A DNA stretch of 64,000 bases. It comes from Pseudoflavonifractor intestinihominis. Its GTDB lineage: Bacteria; Bacillota; Clostridia; Oscillospirales; Oscillospiraceae. A program made the position numbers and the translations under genes. Of the stretch, positions 15,365-23,292 are shown in pieces. The notes beneath the pieces are model-generated. The model was not told where the DNA came from and made no database searches. It saw only the letters and a program-made list of their open reading frames with translations. Position 1 is the first letter of the stretch. The number at the start of each line of letters is the position of its first letter. Location of the stretch: positions 78,998-142,997 of the forward strand of contig NZ_JBBMFK010000007.1 of NCBI RefSeq assembly GCF_040096055.1, in the 5' to 3' direction.

Positions 15365-16384
15365 CTACTGCGCCAGATAGTCCTGCCACCACTGTGCCGA
15401 TTCCTGCCAGTGGGCGGTGTTGGCGGCGGTCTGCTTCCGGGGGACCAGGCCCACATCATCAGTCAGGTACTCCCCCAGCCAGGCGGAGAAGACGGCCGCG
15501 CCGTCCTGGTTCAGGTGGCCGCCGTCGTAGAGATGAAGCGTGGGCACCAGCCCGATCTCCTCAAACATCTCGCTCCAGTTGCAGAAGATCACGTTCTCGT
15601 CCAGAGCCTGGATTTCCCGGCCGATGCGCTCGTAGGTCTCCTGGGTGCAGCGGGTGTAGGTGGGGTTGAAGGTGATGATGGGAGTGGCCCCATGCTCCTG
15701 GCACAGGTCCAGAATTTTGTCCAGCCAGGACAGGTTGGAGGCGTAGTCCTCGTCCGAGATCTCCCGGTCGGCCACATAGGGTTCGACTCCCACCCCCTCC
15801 TTCACCTCGTCGATGGCGGTGTACCCCTTCAGGTAGTCCCGCTGGATGGGGAACAGGGCCCGCTTCACGTCCCCAGGGCGGATCTCCGACCAGCGTCCGT
15901 GGTAGAACCACAGGTCAAAGAGCAGCCCGGTGCGCAGGTCCGGCTCGGCGGCGGTGAAGATGGCCCCCAGCTTGTTGAGGGAGAAGGGCATCAGGTCGAT
16001 GTTGAGCTGGGTGTAGTTCTGGTACTGTGCGAAGAAGAGAGAGGTGGCCTCCAGCACCACCGCGGAGGGGGACTGGGTCTTGAAGACCTCCTTCAGGTAC
16101 CAGTAGGTGATGGACAGGGTCTGCTCCGAGCCGCCCATCACGTACCCCGTCAGTCCGGAGCTGCCGTAGATGACGGAGGGGTTGAAGTCGCAGTAGGCGT
16201 AGGAGCTGCCCAGGTAGATGACGTCCAGGCTGTCCTCCGGCTCGGCCCGGAAGGAGCTCCAGGTGGAGCCGTAGTCCGTGTGGGCGGGGCGGAGCACGTC
16301 GGAGGCGAAGTTGAGCAGCAGAGCGGTGATGAGCAGGAAAACCGCGACCAGCGGCAGTTCCCTGCGGAGAAAACGAGATTTCAA
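15365..16384 (-). CDS. SGNH/AlgX-like hydrolase-acyltransferase partner, membrane-anchored
   Basis: The probable extracytoplasmic partner of the MBOAT protein upstream, moving acyl groups onto a cell-surface polymer. The 339-residue protein has one N-terminal membrane anchor (about 9-27) and an SGNH-type domain: 'DVIYLGSSYAYCDF' (the first block, with the Ser nucleophile candidate), and the C-terminal block 'LYDGGHLNQDGAAVF' with the Asp-x-x-His pair. These resemble DltD/AlgJ-type proteins encoded beside AlgI/DltB. Its start is 18 bases after the MBOAT stop, so the two are in one operon. The acceptor polymer is unknown. Confidence 0.75.
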   Translation of the reverse strand: MKSRFLRRELPLVAVFLLITALLLNFASDVLRPAHTDYGSTWSSFRAEPEDSLDVIYLGSSYAYCDFNPSVIYGSSGLTGYVMGGSEQTLSITYWYLKEVFKTQSPSAVVLEATSLFFAQYQNYTQLNIDLMPFSLNKLGAIFTAAEPDLRTGLLFDLWFYHGRWSEIRPGDVKRALFPIQRDYLKGYTAIDEVKEGVGVEPYVADREISDEDYASNLSWLDKILDLCQEHGATPIITFNPTYTRCTQETYERIGREIQALDENVIFCNWSEMFEEIGLVPTLHLYDGGHLNQDGAAVFSAWLGEYLTDDVGLVPRKQTAANTAHWQESAQWWQDYLAQ

Positions 16385-16402
16385 GCCGGGTCCTCCTTCC
16401 GG

Positions 16403-17845
16403 TCAGAAGCTGAAGCCATAGATAAAAGACTGGGCGTCGTACCCTGCGCCGTAGCTGCCCAGCACCACGCAGGAGAAGAGCAGGAACCACAGCGCCAGCC
16501 ACCGCGCCGGGCGGGGGGCGGAGAGGTAGTCGGCGGTGATGTCGTGGTTGACCGACCGCAGGTCCACGACCAGCAGTACCACCAGCCCGAAGAGGGCCGC
16601 CAGCAGCTCCCAACGGTCCAGGCCCATGCTGGTGAAGACCCACAGGGGCCCGTGGAGCATGCCGGACAGAATGTCCAGCCCGGTGGACACCGACCCGGCC
16701 TTGAAGAACACAAAGGCCGCTGTGGCCAGCAGGAAGGTGCAGAAAATCTGCCACAGCCGCAGGGGCCAGCCGTCCTCTTTCAGATGGAGGGCGCTGTGGA
16801 CCTTGCCCCGGAGAGGAGCGGTGACGCCGCCGATGACCTGATACAGGCCGTTGAGCAGTCCCCACACCACAAAGGTCATGGCCGCGCCGTGCCACAGCCC
16901 GCTGACGGCAAAGACGATGAGCACGTTCAGGTACTTCCGGGCCGTGCCCCGCCGGGAGCCGCCCAGGGGGATATAGAGGTAGTCCCGGAACCAGAAGGAC
17001 AGGGACATGTGCCACCGCCGCCAGAACTCCGCGATGGAGCGGGAGAAGAAGGGGGTGCGGAAGTTCTCTATCAGGGAGAAGCCCATGGCCCGGGCGGTGC
17101 CCAGGGCCATGTCGGAGTAGGAGGAGAAGTCACAGTAGAGCTGGAGGGAGAAGGCCACGGCGGCCCCCGCCAGCTGGAGGGCGCCGAAGTCCTGGGGCGC
17201 GGTAAAGATGGTGTTCACCAGCACGGCCAGCCGGTCAGCCAGCACCAGCTTCTTGAATGCGCCCCACAGGAACCGGAACAGTCCGGCCCGGAACTCGTCC
17301 CAGTCGAACCGGTGCTCCGAGCGGAACTGGGGCAGCAGCTGGTCCGCCCGGGCAATGGGGCCGGAGACGATGTGGGGGAAGAAGGAGAGAAACAGGGCGT
17401 AGAGGAGCAGATCCCGCTCCGCCGGAACCTTGCCCCGGTACACGTCGATGACGTACCCCATGGCCTGGAACAGGTAGAAGGAGATGCCCACGGGCATCAG
17501 GATGTCCAGCACCGGGGCCGAGAAGGAGAAGCCCAGAGCGCCCAGGCCCCGCCCTACCAGGGACAGGGCGAAGTTCAGGTACTTGAACACGAACAGCAGC
17601 AGGCCCAGGATCACCAGGCAGGCCGCCAGGGCGCCCTTGCTTTTCTTCCGCTCCAGCAGCCGCCCGGTCAGGTAGGATGCGGCGATGGTGAAGAGCAGAA
17701 AGGTGAGATATACGGGCTTGGCGCACAGGTAGAAGAACCAGCTGGCCAGCAGCAGCCAGGGGTTGCGGGCCCGCTGGGGCAGCAGGAAAAAGACCAGCGC
17801 CGTCACGGGAAAGAAGCAGAAGAACTGCGGCGTGAGGAAGGTCAC
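16403..17845 (-). CDS. MBOAT family O-acyltransferase (AlgI/DltB-like)
   Basis: This is a membrane-bound O-acyltransferase that exports acyl groups for polymer O-acylation. The 480-residue protein has about 10-11 hydrophobic segments and MBOAT hallmarks: 'IVSGPIARADQLLPQF', 'DFSSYSDMALGTARAMGF', 'FWRRWHMSLSFWFRDYLYIP' and the conserved active-site His in 'SGLWHGAAMTFVVWG'. Length matches AlgI-type proteins. It is the first gene of a two-gene operon with the SGNH protein and has its own promoter overlapping the end of the acyltransferase-3 gene upstream. D-alanyl or acetyl transfer are both possible; no dltA or dltC is nearby, which favours acetylation. Confidence 0.93.
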   Translation of the reverse strand: MTFLTPQFFCFFPVTALVFFLLPQRARNPWLLLASWFFYLCAKPVYLTFLLFTIAASYLTGRLLERKKSKGALAACLVILGLLLFVFKYLNFALSLVGRGLGALGFSFSAPVLDILMPVGISFYLFQAMGYVIDVYRGKVPAERDLLLYALFLSFFPHIVSGPIARADQLLPQFRSEHRFDWDEFRAGLFRFLWGAFKKLVLADRLAVLVNTIFTAPQDFGALQLAGAAVAFSLQLYCDFSSYSDMALGTARAMGFSLIENFRTPFFSRSIAEFWRRWHMSLSFWFRDYLYIPLGGSRRGTARKYLNVLIVFAVSGLWHGAAMTFVVWGLLNGLYQVIGGVTAPLRGKVHSALHLKEDGWPLRLWQIFCTFLLATAAFVFFKAGSVSTGLDILSGMLHGPLWVFTSMGLDRWELLAALFGLVVLLVVDLRSVNHDITADYLSAPRPARWLALWFLLFSCVVLGSYGAGYDAQSFIYGFSF

Positions 17846-17876
17846 GGAGTCACCGCCTTTTCAAAAAGTAGGTACT

Positions 17877-17905
17877 ATTTTAGCCGATACAGCGGGGAAA
17901 GTCAA
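17877..17905 (-). promoter_or_regulatory. Promoter for the MBOAT/SGNH operon
   Basis: Read leftwards, TTGACT (17905-17900) and TAAAAT (17882-17877) are 17 bp apart. The -35 overlaps the stop codon of the acyltransferase-3 gene. The -35 and the following bases, TTGACTTTCCCCG, are identical to those of the NSS promoter. Confidence 0.7.
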
Positions 17906-18975
17906 TTTACCGGCCTGCCGCGGCCCGTACGGAGGCGACCGATGGCACGCCCACCCGCCCGGAAGATCAGGCTGCGCACATAGTCCACGCCGATGCCCGC
18001 GATAAAGATGGCCAGACCGATGGCCAGGGCTCCGGCCAGGCACAGGGGCGTGGAGAACTGGGCCAGAAATGCGGTCCGGCCCGCCAGCAGGTGGGACCAC
18101 ACAAGCGGGTGGGTGTGGAGCAGGTACACGCCGAAGGACAGGGGCGCGCAGAAGGACATCACCCGGGCTATGGGAGCGGGCAGGGCAGGCATACGGCACA
18201 GGGCCAGGAACAGGCACAGGGCGGCCAGAAGGATGAGGGGAGAGGTGTAGGACAGGAGGATCCCCCATTTAAAAAAGGCACCGGGCTGGGATACGCCGAA
18301 GGTCTTGCCCGCCAGGGCGAGCAGAGAGAATGCCGCATATCCGGCCAGCAGCAGCCAGGGCTGGGGCAGGCGGGCGGGGGGATGGAGCCGCAGGTATCCG
18401 CCCAGCAGGTAGAGCACCGCCAGCCAGGCCACGCTGTACCCGCCCCGGGTGGAGAAAATCTCCTCCGGGGAGATGAAATCGGCCAGGGAAAAGACAGCAA
18501 TCAGCGCCAGAACCAGCCGTTTGGCAGAAGCAGGGGACAGGGCGGTGAGGGCGCTGTCCAGGAAGGGCATCAGCAGGAAAAGGGCGAAATAGGCGCTGAA
18601 ATACCAGTAGGTGCCGTTGAGCACCGGAAAAAAGGGCGCGATCATGTCCCGGACACGGAGAGAGCCGGGGTCAAGCAGGCCGAACAGGACCGTGAGCGCG
18701 GCGGAGTAAAACGCCGCCTGGAGCCAGAGGGCGCTCAGCCGGGAGAGGGGGTGCCTCCGTCCCACGCCCAGGTAGCCGCTGAGCAGGCCGTAGCAGTTCA
18801 CCGCGCAGGAGCACAGGGCCTCCAGGCTCCAGAGGGCCCACCAGCGGAGGGAGCCGGGCGGCAGGGCGGAGAGCAGGCCGCCCACGCCGGAGATGTGGAG
18901 CAGGACCACCATCAGCATGGACCCGTTGCGCAGGACGTCCGGGCCGGAGAGCCGGGCATTGGTGGATGGGGACAA
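17902..18975 (-). CDS. Acyltransferase 3 family membrane protein
   Basis: These integral-membrane acyltransferases O-acetylate surface sugars or peptidoglycan. The 357-residue protein has about 10 hydrophobic segments and starts with 'DVLRNGSMLMVVLLHISGVG', where the conserved early His of the family lies in the first helix. A later 'NGTYWYFSAYFALFLLMPFL' matches the second family block, and 'SFCAPLSFGVYLLHTHPL' the late one. It is encoded next to the MBOAT/SGNH pair but has its own promoter, so these three form an envelope acylation neighbourhood. The acceptor is unknown. Confidence 0.88.
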   Translation of the reverse strand: MSPSTNARLSGPDVLRNGSMLMVVLLHISGVGGLLSALPPGSLRWWALWSLEALCSCAVNCYGLLSGYLGVGRRHPLSRLSALWLQAAFYSAALTVLFGLLDPGSLRVRDMIAPFFPVLNGTYWYFSAYFALFLLMPFLDSALTALSPASAKRLVLALIAVFSLADFISPEEIFSTRGGYSVAWLAVLYLLGGYLRLHPPARLPQPWLLLAGYAAFSLLALAGKTFGVSQPGAFFKWGILLSYTSPLILLAALCLFLALCRMPALPAPIARVMSFCAPLSFGVYLLHTHPLVWSHLLAGRTAFLAQFSTPLCLAGALAIGLAIFIAGIGVDYVRSLIFRAGGRAIGRLRTGRGRPVN

Positions 18976-19029
18976 GAATATCGCCTCCCTGACGTAGATC
19001 TGTCATGTTCTGCGGAGGTAGCTGTTCTC

Positions 19030-19058
19030 ATCATAGGGAGGGCGGGGGAGAATGTCAA
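19030..19058 (-). promoter_or_regulatory. Promoter for the acyltransferase 3 gene
   Basis: Read leftwards, the consensus TTGACA (19058-19053) and TATGAT (19035-19030) are 17 bp apart, about 55 bases upstream of the start at 18975. Confidence 0.75.
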
Positions 19059-19167
19059 GCCCCGGGCCATACAGCAAAGCTTTAACTTATTTTAATAAAA
19101 CACCCATGGAAGAAATAAGATTACTCTGCTATGCTTGGCGGTACCTGGGAGAAGGAGGATATTGTCC

Positions 19168-19707
19168 ATGGAATTGCTGCTCAACATACTGCGCGTCATT
19201 CTGGCCCTGCTGGCCGCGGCGGCGGTGGGGACGCTGATTTTCTTCAAGCTGACCGCCGGCCTCCGGGACAGCCGCCGCCGCTGGGCGGAAAAGCGAGTGG
19301 GGCAGGGGGCGCGGAAGGCCCTGCTCCTGTACCAGCCCTCCAACGCCAGGCGCAACGTGCCCCAGGCGGAGGCGCTGGCCGCCCGCCTGGCGGAGAAGGG
19401 CTATGCCGTGACGGTGAACCACCCCTCGGAGGACCTGCCCTACGCGCCCGGAGACTACGACCTGCTGGTGTTCGGCACCCCCGTCTACCTGGGGGAGACC
19501 GCCCGGCCGCTGCGCCGGTATCTGGAGACCCACCCCTTCACCGGCAAGCGGGTGCTGCTGTATGTGGACGGCCTGGACCTGGAGCACGCCCCTGAGCTGG
19601 AGCCGCTGAAGGAGCTGGTGCCCCCGGGCAATGAGCTCCACGCCGTCAAGGTGGCGCCCCGGGACCGGGCGGGACTGCTGGCCTTTGCCGCGGAATACGG
19701 AGGCTGA
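19168..19707 (+). CDS. Membrane-anchored flavodoxin-like protein
   Basis: The 179-residue protein has an N-terminal membrane helix (about 5-26, 'ILRVILALLAAAAVGTLIFF') and then a Rossmann-like domain resembling flavodoxins: 'ALLLYQPSNARRNVPQAEAL' in the position of the phosphate-binding loop, 'DYDLLVFGTPVYLGETARP' in the second flavin-contact region, and 'KRVLLYVDG'. The phosphate loop is not canonical (SxTGNT is absent), so FMN binding is uncertain. ATG 19168 follows AAGGAGG by 8 bases. The SSB gene begins 76 bases downstream. A redox role is inferred only. Confidence 0.65.
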   Translation: MELLLNILRVILALLAAAAVGTLIFFKLTAGLRDSRRRWAEKRVGQGARKALLLYQPSNARRNVPQAEALAARLAEKGYAVTVNHPSEDLPYAPGDYDLLVFGTPVYLGETARPLRRYLETHPFTGKRVLLYVDGLDLEHAPELEPLKELVPPGNELHAVKVAPRDRAGLLAFAAEYGG

Positions 19708-19783
19708 GGGCGTGGTCATAGTGAGGGACAAACCTGCATATATATCTCACATCCTGAGAAACGACACGGGAGTGTGGATTGGT

Positions 19784-20431
19784 ATGCAGACAGACTGGAA
19801 CGAGAACCATGCCTTCCTGCGGGGCGAGGCGGCGGCGGAGCCTGTGGTCTCCCACGAGAACCGGGGCGTCACCTACTGGACCTTCCCCCTGCGGGTGGAG
19901 CGGCTGTCCGGTGCGGAGGACCGGCTCAACGTGGTGGTCTCCGCCGGGCAGCTGGAACAGTGCCCGGTGACGCCGGGGACAGAGTTGGAGATCGAGGGGG
20001 AGGTCCGCTCCTTCAACAACAAGAGCGGCCGGGGCAGCCGGCTGGTCATCACCCTCTTTGCCCGCAGCCTGCGCCGGGCGGAGGGGGAGCACGCCAACGA
20101 CCTGTCCCTGGCCGGGGTGCTGTGCAAGTCGCCGGTGCTCCGCCGAACCCCGCTTGGCCGGGACATCTGCGACCTGATGCTGGCGGTGAACCGCCGGTAC
20201 GGCCGGGCGGACTACCTGCCCTGCATCGTGTGGGGATCCCTGGCCCAGCGGTGCGCCTCCCTCAGCGTGGGGGACGGCGTACGGCTGGAGGGCCGGCTTC
20301 AGAGCCGGCAGTACATCAAGGTGGAGAACGGACAGAACCTGACCCGCACCGCCTTTGAGGTGTCGGTGATGAAGCTGGAGCCGGCGGGGGCGGCCATCCT
20401 GCCGGAGCAGACTCAACAGGCGTCCCTCTGA
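19784..20431 (+). CDS. Single-stranded DNA-binding protein with two OB folds
   Basis: This protein should bind single-stranded DNA. The 215-residue protein appears to hold two SSB-type OB domains: residues 8-97 ('NENHAFLRGEAAAEP', 'GTELEIEGEVRSFNN') and 107-200 ('LAGVLCKSPVLRRTPLG', 'GDGVRLEGRLQSRQY', 'RTAFEVSV'). The second copy is closer to canonical bacterial SSB. The C-terminal tail ends 'TQQASL' and lacks the acidic DDDIPF-like tip that recruits repair proteins. The ATG at 19784 is preferred; GGGAG lies about 12 bases upstream, a loose spacing. It is not next to rpsF/rpsR, so it is not the standard replicative SSB locus. Confidence 0.78.
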   Translation: MQTDWNENHAFLRGEAAAEPVVSHENRGVTYWTFPLRVERLSGAEDRLNVVVSAGQLEQCPVTPGTELEIEGEVRSFNNKSGRGSRLVITLFARSLRRAEGEHANDLSLAGVLCKSPVLRRTPLGRDICDLMLAVNRRYGRADYLPCIVWGSLAQRCASLSVGDGVRLEGRLQSRQYIKVENGQNLTRTAFEVSVMKLEPAGAAILPEQTQQASL

Positions 20432-20441
20432 CCGCAGAACA

Positions 20442-20723
20442 GAGACGGTCTCCCCGCTGTGGGAGACCGTCTCAGCGTGTCGAAGAATTTCTGTTCAAAC
20501 GCGATGGCCTGGATTGCGGCGGGGGAGTTCGAGGGGGCAGCCGCCCGCCTCGAATGGAATCGAATGCTCTGCAAGCCTTGCGATGCAAGGGTTGCGGCGA
20601 GCAGAGCGAGGACTTTTGTACCGCTGTGCGGTACAAAAGTAACGGCATTTTTGCAGGCTGTCGAAAAAGTCCAAGGACTTTTTCGACAGCCTGAGACGGT
20701 CTCCCCGCTGTGGGAGACCGTCT
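20442..20723. repeat. Multi-hairpin non-coding cassette bounded by duplicated terminator hairpins
   Basis: A 31-base hairpin sequence at 20442-20472 (stem GAGACGGTCTCCC, loop CGCTGT) recurs exactly at 20693-20723, a 251-bp period. Between the copies lie four more stem-loops: TTCGAGG/CCTCGAA (20528-20554), GCAAGCCTTGC with GCAAGGGTTGC (20571-20595, one mismatch), a 13-bp stem (20612-20624 with 20628-20640), and an 18-bp stem with a 2-base centre (20655-20672 with 20675-20692). No convincing coding frame is present. The left hairpin probably terminates the SSB transcript. It could be a small non-autonomous element or a structured RNA. Confidence 0.85.
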
Positions 20724-20752
20724 TTGACAGAATCTGATTCTTACGCTATAAT
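20724..20752 (+). promoter_or_regulatory. Consensus promoter for the LTA-synthase-like gene
   Basis: TTGACA (20724-20729) and TATAAT (20747-20752) with a 17-bp spacer match the housekeeping consensus at all twelve positions. The -35 begins at the base after the right-hand repeat hairpin. Confidence 0.85.
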
Positions 20753-20788
20753 AACATCTTACATCCTTTTGCGGGGGAAATCGTACAA

Positions 20789-22651
20789 ATGAACCAACTG
20801 CTGAGACGAGAGAGAACATATGGGGCGGGGACAGAGTCGGAAGCGCGCTGTGCCGTACTCCCGGACAGCCGCCGGTGGGCGGTGCTGCTGGCGGTGCTGC
20901 TGCTGACGCCCTTTACCGCGGTGTGGCTGATGCAGCTGGCCTACGGCGTGCCGCCGTGGGCCATGCCGCTACCTGCGGCAGCGGCCAATGCCCTCTGTAT
21001 CGCCCTGCTCTACTGGCCGCTGTGCGGCCTGACCGGGCAGGTAAGGCGCTGCTGCTGCGGCATCCACATCGCGGCGGGCGCCTGGGGCGCGGCCAACTAT
21101 TTTGTCAACCTCTTCCGGGGCACGCCCATCCTGCCCTGGGACTTCTCTGCCCTGGGTACCGCAGCCGACGTGGCGGGGAGCTACCGCTTTGTCCCCACCT
21201 GGCAGATGTGCCTGGCGGCCGCCCTGGCCGCGGCACTGGTGTGGGGACTGAGACGGAAGCAGGTGCGGAGCAAGCTGCGGCTGACGGGCTGGAAGGCCCG
21301 GCTGGGGTTGGCCTGCGCCGGGCTGGCCTGCCTGTTTTTCCTGCTTCCCACCAGCCGGCTGGGAGAGCTGGGGGTGGTCACCGACGTGTGGGACCCCGCT
21401 GGGTCCTACCGCGCCAGCGGCTGCCTGGCCACCTTCCTGCGCAACACCGAGTTCCTGGAGGTGGACAAGCCGGCGGACACCTCGCCGGAGGGCGTGGACC
21501 GGCTCATGTCCCAGGCGTCTGGCCCGGCAGGAACGGCGGCCGCCCCGGAGCGGCCCAACGTGATCGCCATTATGAACGAGTCCTGGGCGGATTTTGAGTT
21601 CTTCGGCAATCTGGACCTGAGCGAGAGCGTGGTGGACTATGTCAGCACTCTGGACAACGGGGTATTCGGCCACGCCTATACCTCCGTGTTTGGCGCGGGC
21701 ACCAGCGCCAGCGAGTTTGAATTTCTCACCGGCAACTCCATGGCCTTTCTCCCCTCCGGCAGCATCCCCTATCAGCAGTATGTGCTGGAGCCCACCTATT
21801 CCCTGGCATCCCTGCTCAAGGAGCAGGGGTACAGCACCCTGGCCTTTCACCCGGGCACCCGCACCTCCTGGCAGCGGGACCGGGCCTATCCCCTGCTGGG
21901 CTTTGACAGCTTCAAATGCGGCGACGATATGGACGTGCCCCAGACTATGGAGCACGGCTATGTGAGCGACCAGTCGGACTTCGAGCAGGTCATATGGGAG
22001 CTGGAGCACAAGGAGGCGGACAAACCCCTGTTCCTTTTCAACGTCACCATTCAGAACCACGGCAGCTACACCGTGGAGGACTACCCGGCGGAGGTGACGG
22101 TGGCCGACGAGCCGGGGAAGTACCCCATGGCGGAGCAGTACCTCACCCTGGCCAACAAGAGCGACCAGGCCTTCCGCACGCTGATCGAGTACCTCTCCCA
22201 GCTGGACGAGCCCACCATTTTGGTCATGTTCGGTGACCATCAGCCCTCGGTGGAGCAGGAATTCCTGGACAAGGCCTACGGCGTCACCCAGGGGGAGATG
22301 ACCATGGAGCAGTACATGGGCAAATACCAGGTGCCCTTTGTGGTTTGGGCCAACTATCCCCTTCCGGAGGAGGTGCCCCAGGTGACCAGTCTGAACTTTC
22401 TGGCCCTGTACGTGCTGCGCTGCGCCGGGCTGGAGGGCACGGCCTGGGACAATTTCCTCTGGGACGTGCAGGAGCAGCTGCCCGCCATGACCTTTGTGGG
22501 GTACACGGACACCAGCGGCCACGCGTACAGCCACCTGGAGCAGAATGAATATACCGGCCTGATCGAGCAGTACCGGCAGGTGCAGTACAACAACCTCTTC
22601 GGCGGCCGGGACCGGCGGGAGCAGTATTTTTCCCTGAGAGCGGGGCAATAA
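20789..22651 (+). CDS. LTA synthase-like sulfatase-family membrane enzyme
   Basis: This is a polyglycerolphosphate or related phosphotransferase of the LtaS/alkaline-phosphatase superfamily, acting on the outer membrane face. The 620-residue protein has about five hydrophobic segments in the first 190 residues, then an extracellular sulfatase-type domain: 'NVIAIMNESWADFEFFG' with the metal Glu, the nucleophile Thr305 in 'GAGTSASEFEFLTGNS', 'FHPGTRTSW', and a metal Asp-His in 'MFGDHQPS'. Length and order fit LtaS-type proteins. Start at 20789 follows a consensus promoter; the ribosome-binding site GCGGGGGAAA is modest. It may build lipoteichoic acid or transfer phosphoglycerol to another glycan. 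Confidence 0.9.
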   Translation: MNQLLRRERTYGAGTESEARCAVLPDSRRWAVLLAVLLLTPFTAVWLMQLAYGVPPWAMPLPAAAANALCIALLYWPLCGLTGQVRRCCCGIHIAAGAWGAANYFVNLFRGTPILPWDFSALGTAADVAGSYRFVPTWQMCLAAALAAALVWGLRRKQVRSKLRLTGWKARLGLACAGLACLFFLLPTSRLGELGVVTDVWDPAGSYRASGCLATFLRNTEFLEVDKPADTSPEGVDRLMSQASGPAGTAAAPERPNVIAIMNESWADFEFFGNLDLSESVVDYVSTLDNGVFGHAYTSVFGAGTSASEFEFLTGNSMAFLPSGSIPYQQYVLEPTYSLASLLKEQGYSTLAFHPGTRTSWQRDRAYPLLGFDSFKCGDDMDVPQTMEHGYVSDQSDFEQVIWELEHKEADKPLFLFNVTIQNHGSYTVEDYPAEVTVADEPGKYPMAEQYLTLANKSDQAFRTLIEYLSQLDEPTILVMFGDHQPSVEQEFLDKAYGVTQGEMTMEQYMGKYQVPFVVWANYPLPEEVPQVTSLNFLALYVLRCAGLEGTAWDNFLWDVQEQLPAMTFVGYTDTSGHAYSHLEQNEYTGLIEQYRQVQYNNLFGGRDRREQYFSLRAGQ

Positions 22652-22801
22652 ACAGGGGAGCGCGCCGCGCATTTTAAAATGAAACAGGGCGTGTGCTGCA
22701 AAAATTTGGCGCAAGCGGGGGCGAATATAAAAATCTCACGGGGCAAAGCTATGTTCGGATTCTCAATCCAACAAACTTAAACACAAGGAGATGCACAAGC
22801 T

Positions 22802-22996
22802 ATGACCAGTTCCAACAAGGCTGTTGTCCCCAGCGCCCGTGAGGCTCTCGACAAGTTCAAGATGGAGGCCGCCTCCGAGGTGGGCGTCAACCTGAAGCAG
22901 GGCTACAACGGTGACCTGACCTCCCGTGAGGCCGGCTCCGTGGGCGGCCAGATGGTCAAGAAGATGATCCAGGCCTACGAGAACGGCATGCAGTAA
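22802..22996 (+). CDS. Alpha/beta-type small acid-soluble spore protein
   Basis: SASPs coat and protect DNA in the dormant spore and are degraded by the GPR protease at germination. The 64-residue protein has the family pattern: 'ALDKFKMEAASEVGVNL' holding the GPR cleavage site region (the E-x-A-S-E variant), 'GYNGDLTSREAGSVGGQMVK' and a C-terminal 'KKMIQAYE' helix. ACAAGGAGATGCACAAGCT precedes the ATG. It is a single-gene unit with a strong terminator. Expression by the forespore sigma factor is expected, but I could not place a convincing sigma-G promoter. This gene is good evidence for spore formation. Confidence 0.95.
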   Translation: MTSSNKAVVPSAREALDKFKMEAASEVGVNLKQGYNGDLTSREAGSVGGQMVKKMIQAYENGMQ

Positions 22997-23038
22997 CCCC
23001 TGGGCCATCCGGACCGGAAGACCCCGGACGGTGCTCTG

Positions 23039-23084
23039 AAAAAGGCGAGGCGCGCGGTGTATGCCGCGCGCCTCGCCTTTTTTT
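23039..23084 (+). terminator. Terminator after the SASP gene
   Basis: A stem of about 17 bp (23041-23057 with 23064-23080), loop TGTATG, is followed by a T-run. The CGCGCGG...CCGCGCG core with a T(G/A)TATG loop recurs in the terminator at 30340. Confidence 0.95.
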
Positions 23085-23185
23085 CCAGCCGGCCGTTTCC
23101 AGGACGGTGTGGGGCGGAAATGGCGGGATTTCGCGGACAAAAACATAAAAAACATGCCGCTTTTTGGCGAAAATAACAAAAAACG

Positions 23186-23214
23186 TTGACGAAGTTGGGC
23201 GATTAGTATATTAT
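23186..23214 (+). promoter_or_regulatory. Promoter for the two-component system
   Basis: TTGACG (23186-23191) and TATTAT (23209-23214) are 17 bp apart; an overlapping TATAAT lies 3 bases further on. The leader to 23293 shows no other clear element. Confidence 0.6.
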
Positions 23215-23292
23215 AATATCAATTGTAAACTGATTTTGAGGCCGCCTTCCTGGAGGCGGGCTCTCCGACACAAGGCATATGGGGGGATCCCT

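Noticed and set aside
20472..20819. A 115-codon minus-strand frame in the repeat cassette
   Set aside because: It crosses inverted repeats and the promoter of the next gene and has no family resemblance or start signal.
22700..22790. Sigma-G promoter for the SASP gene
   Set aside because: A GCGAATA-like -35 at about 22722 lacks a -10 at the right distance, so I could not support it.
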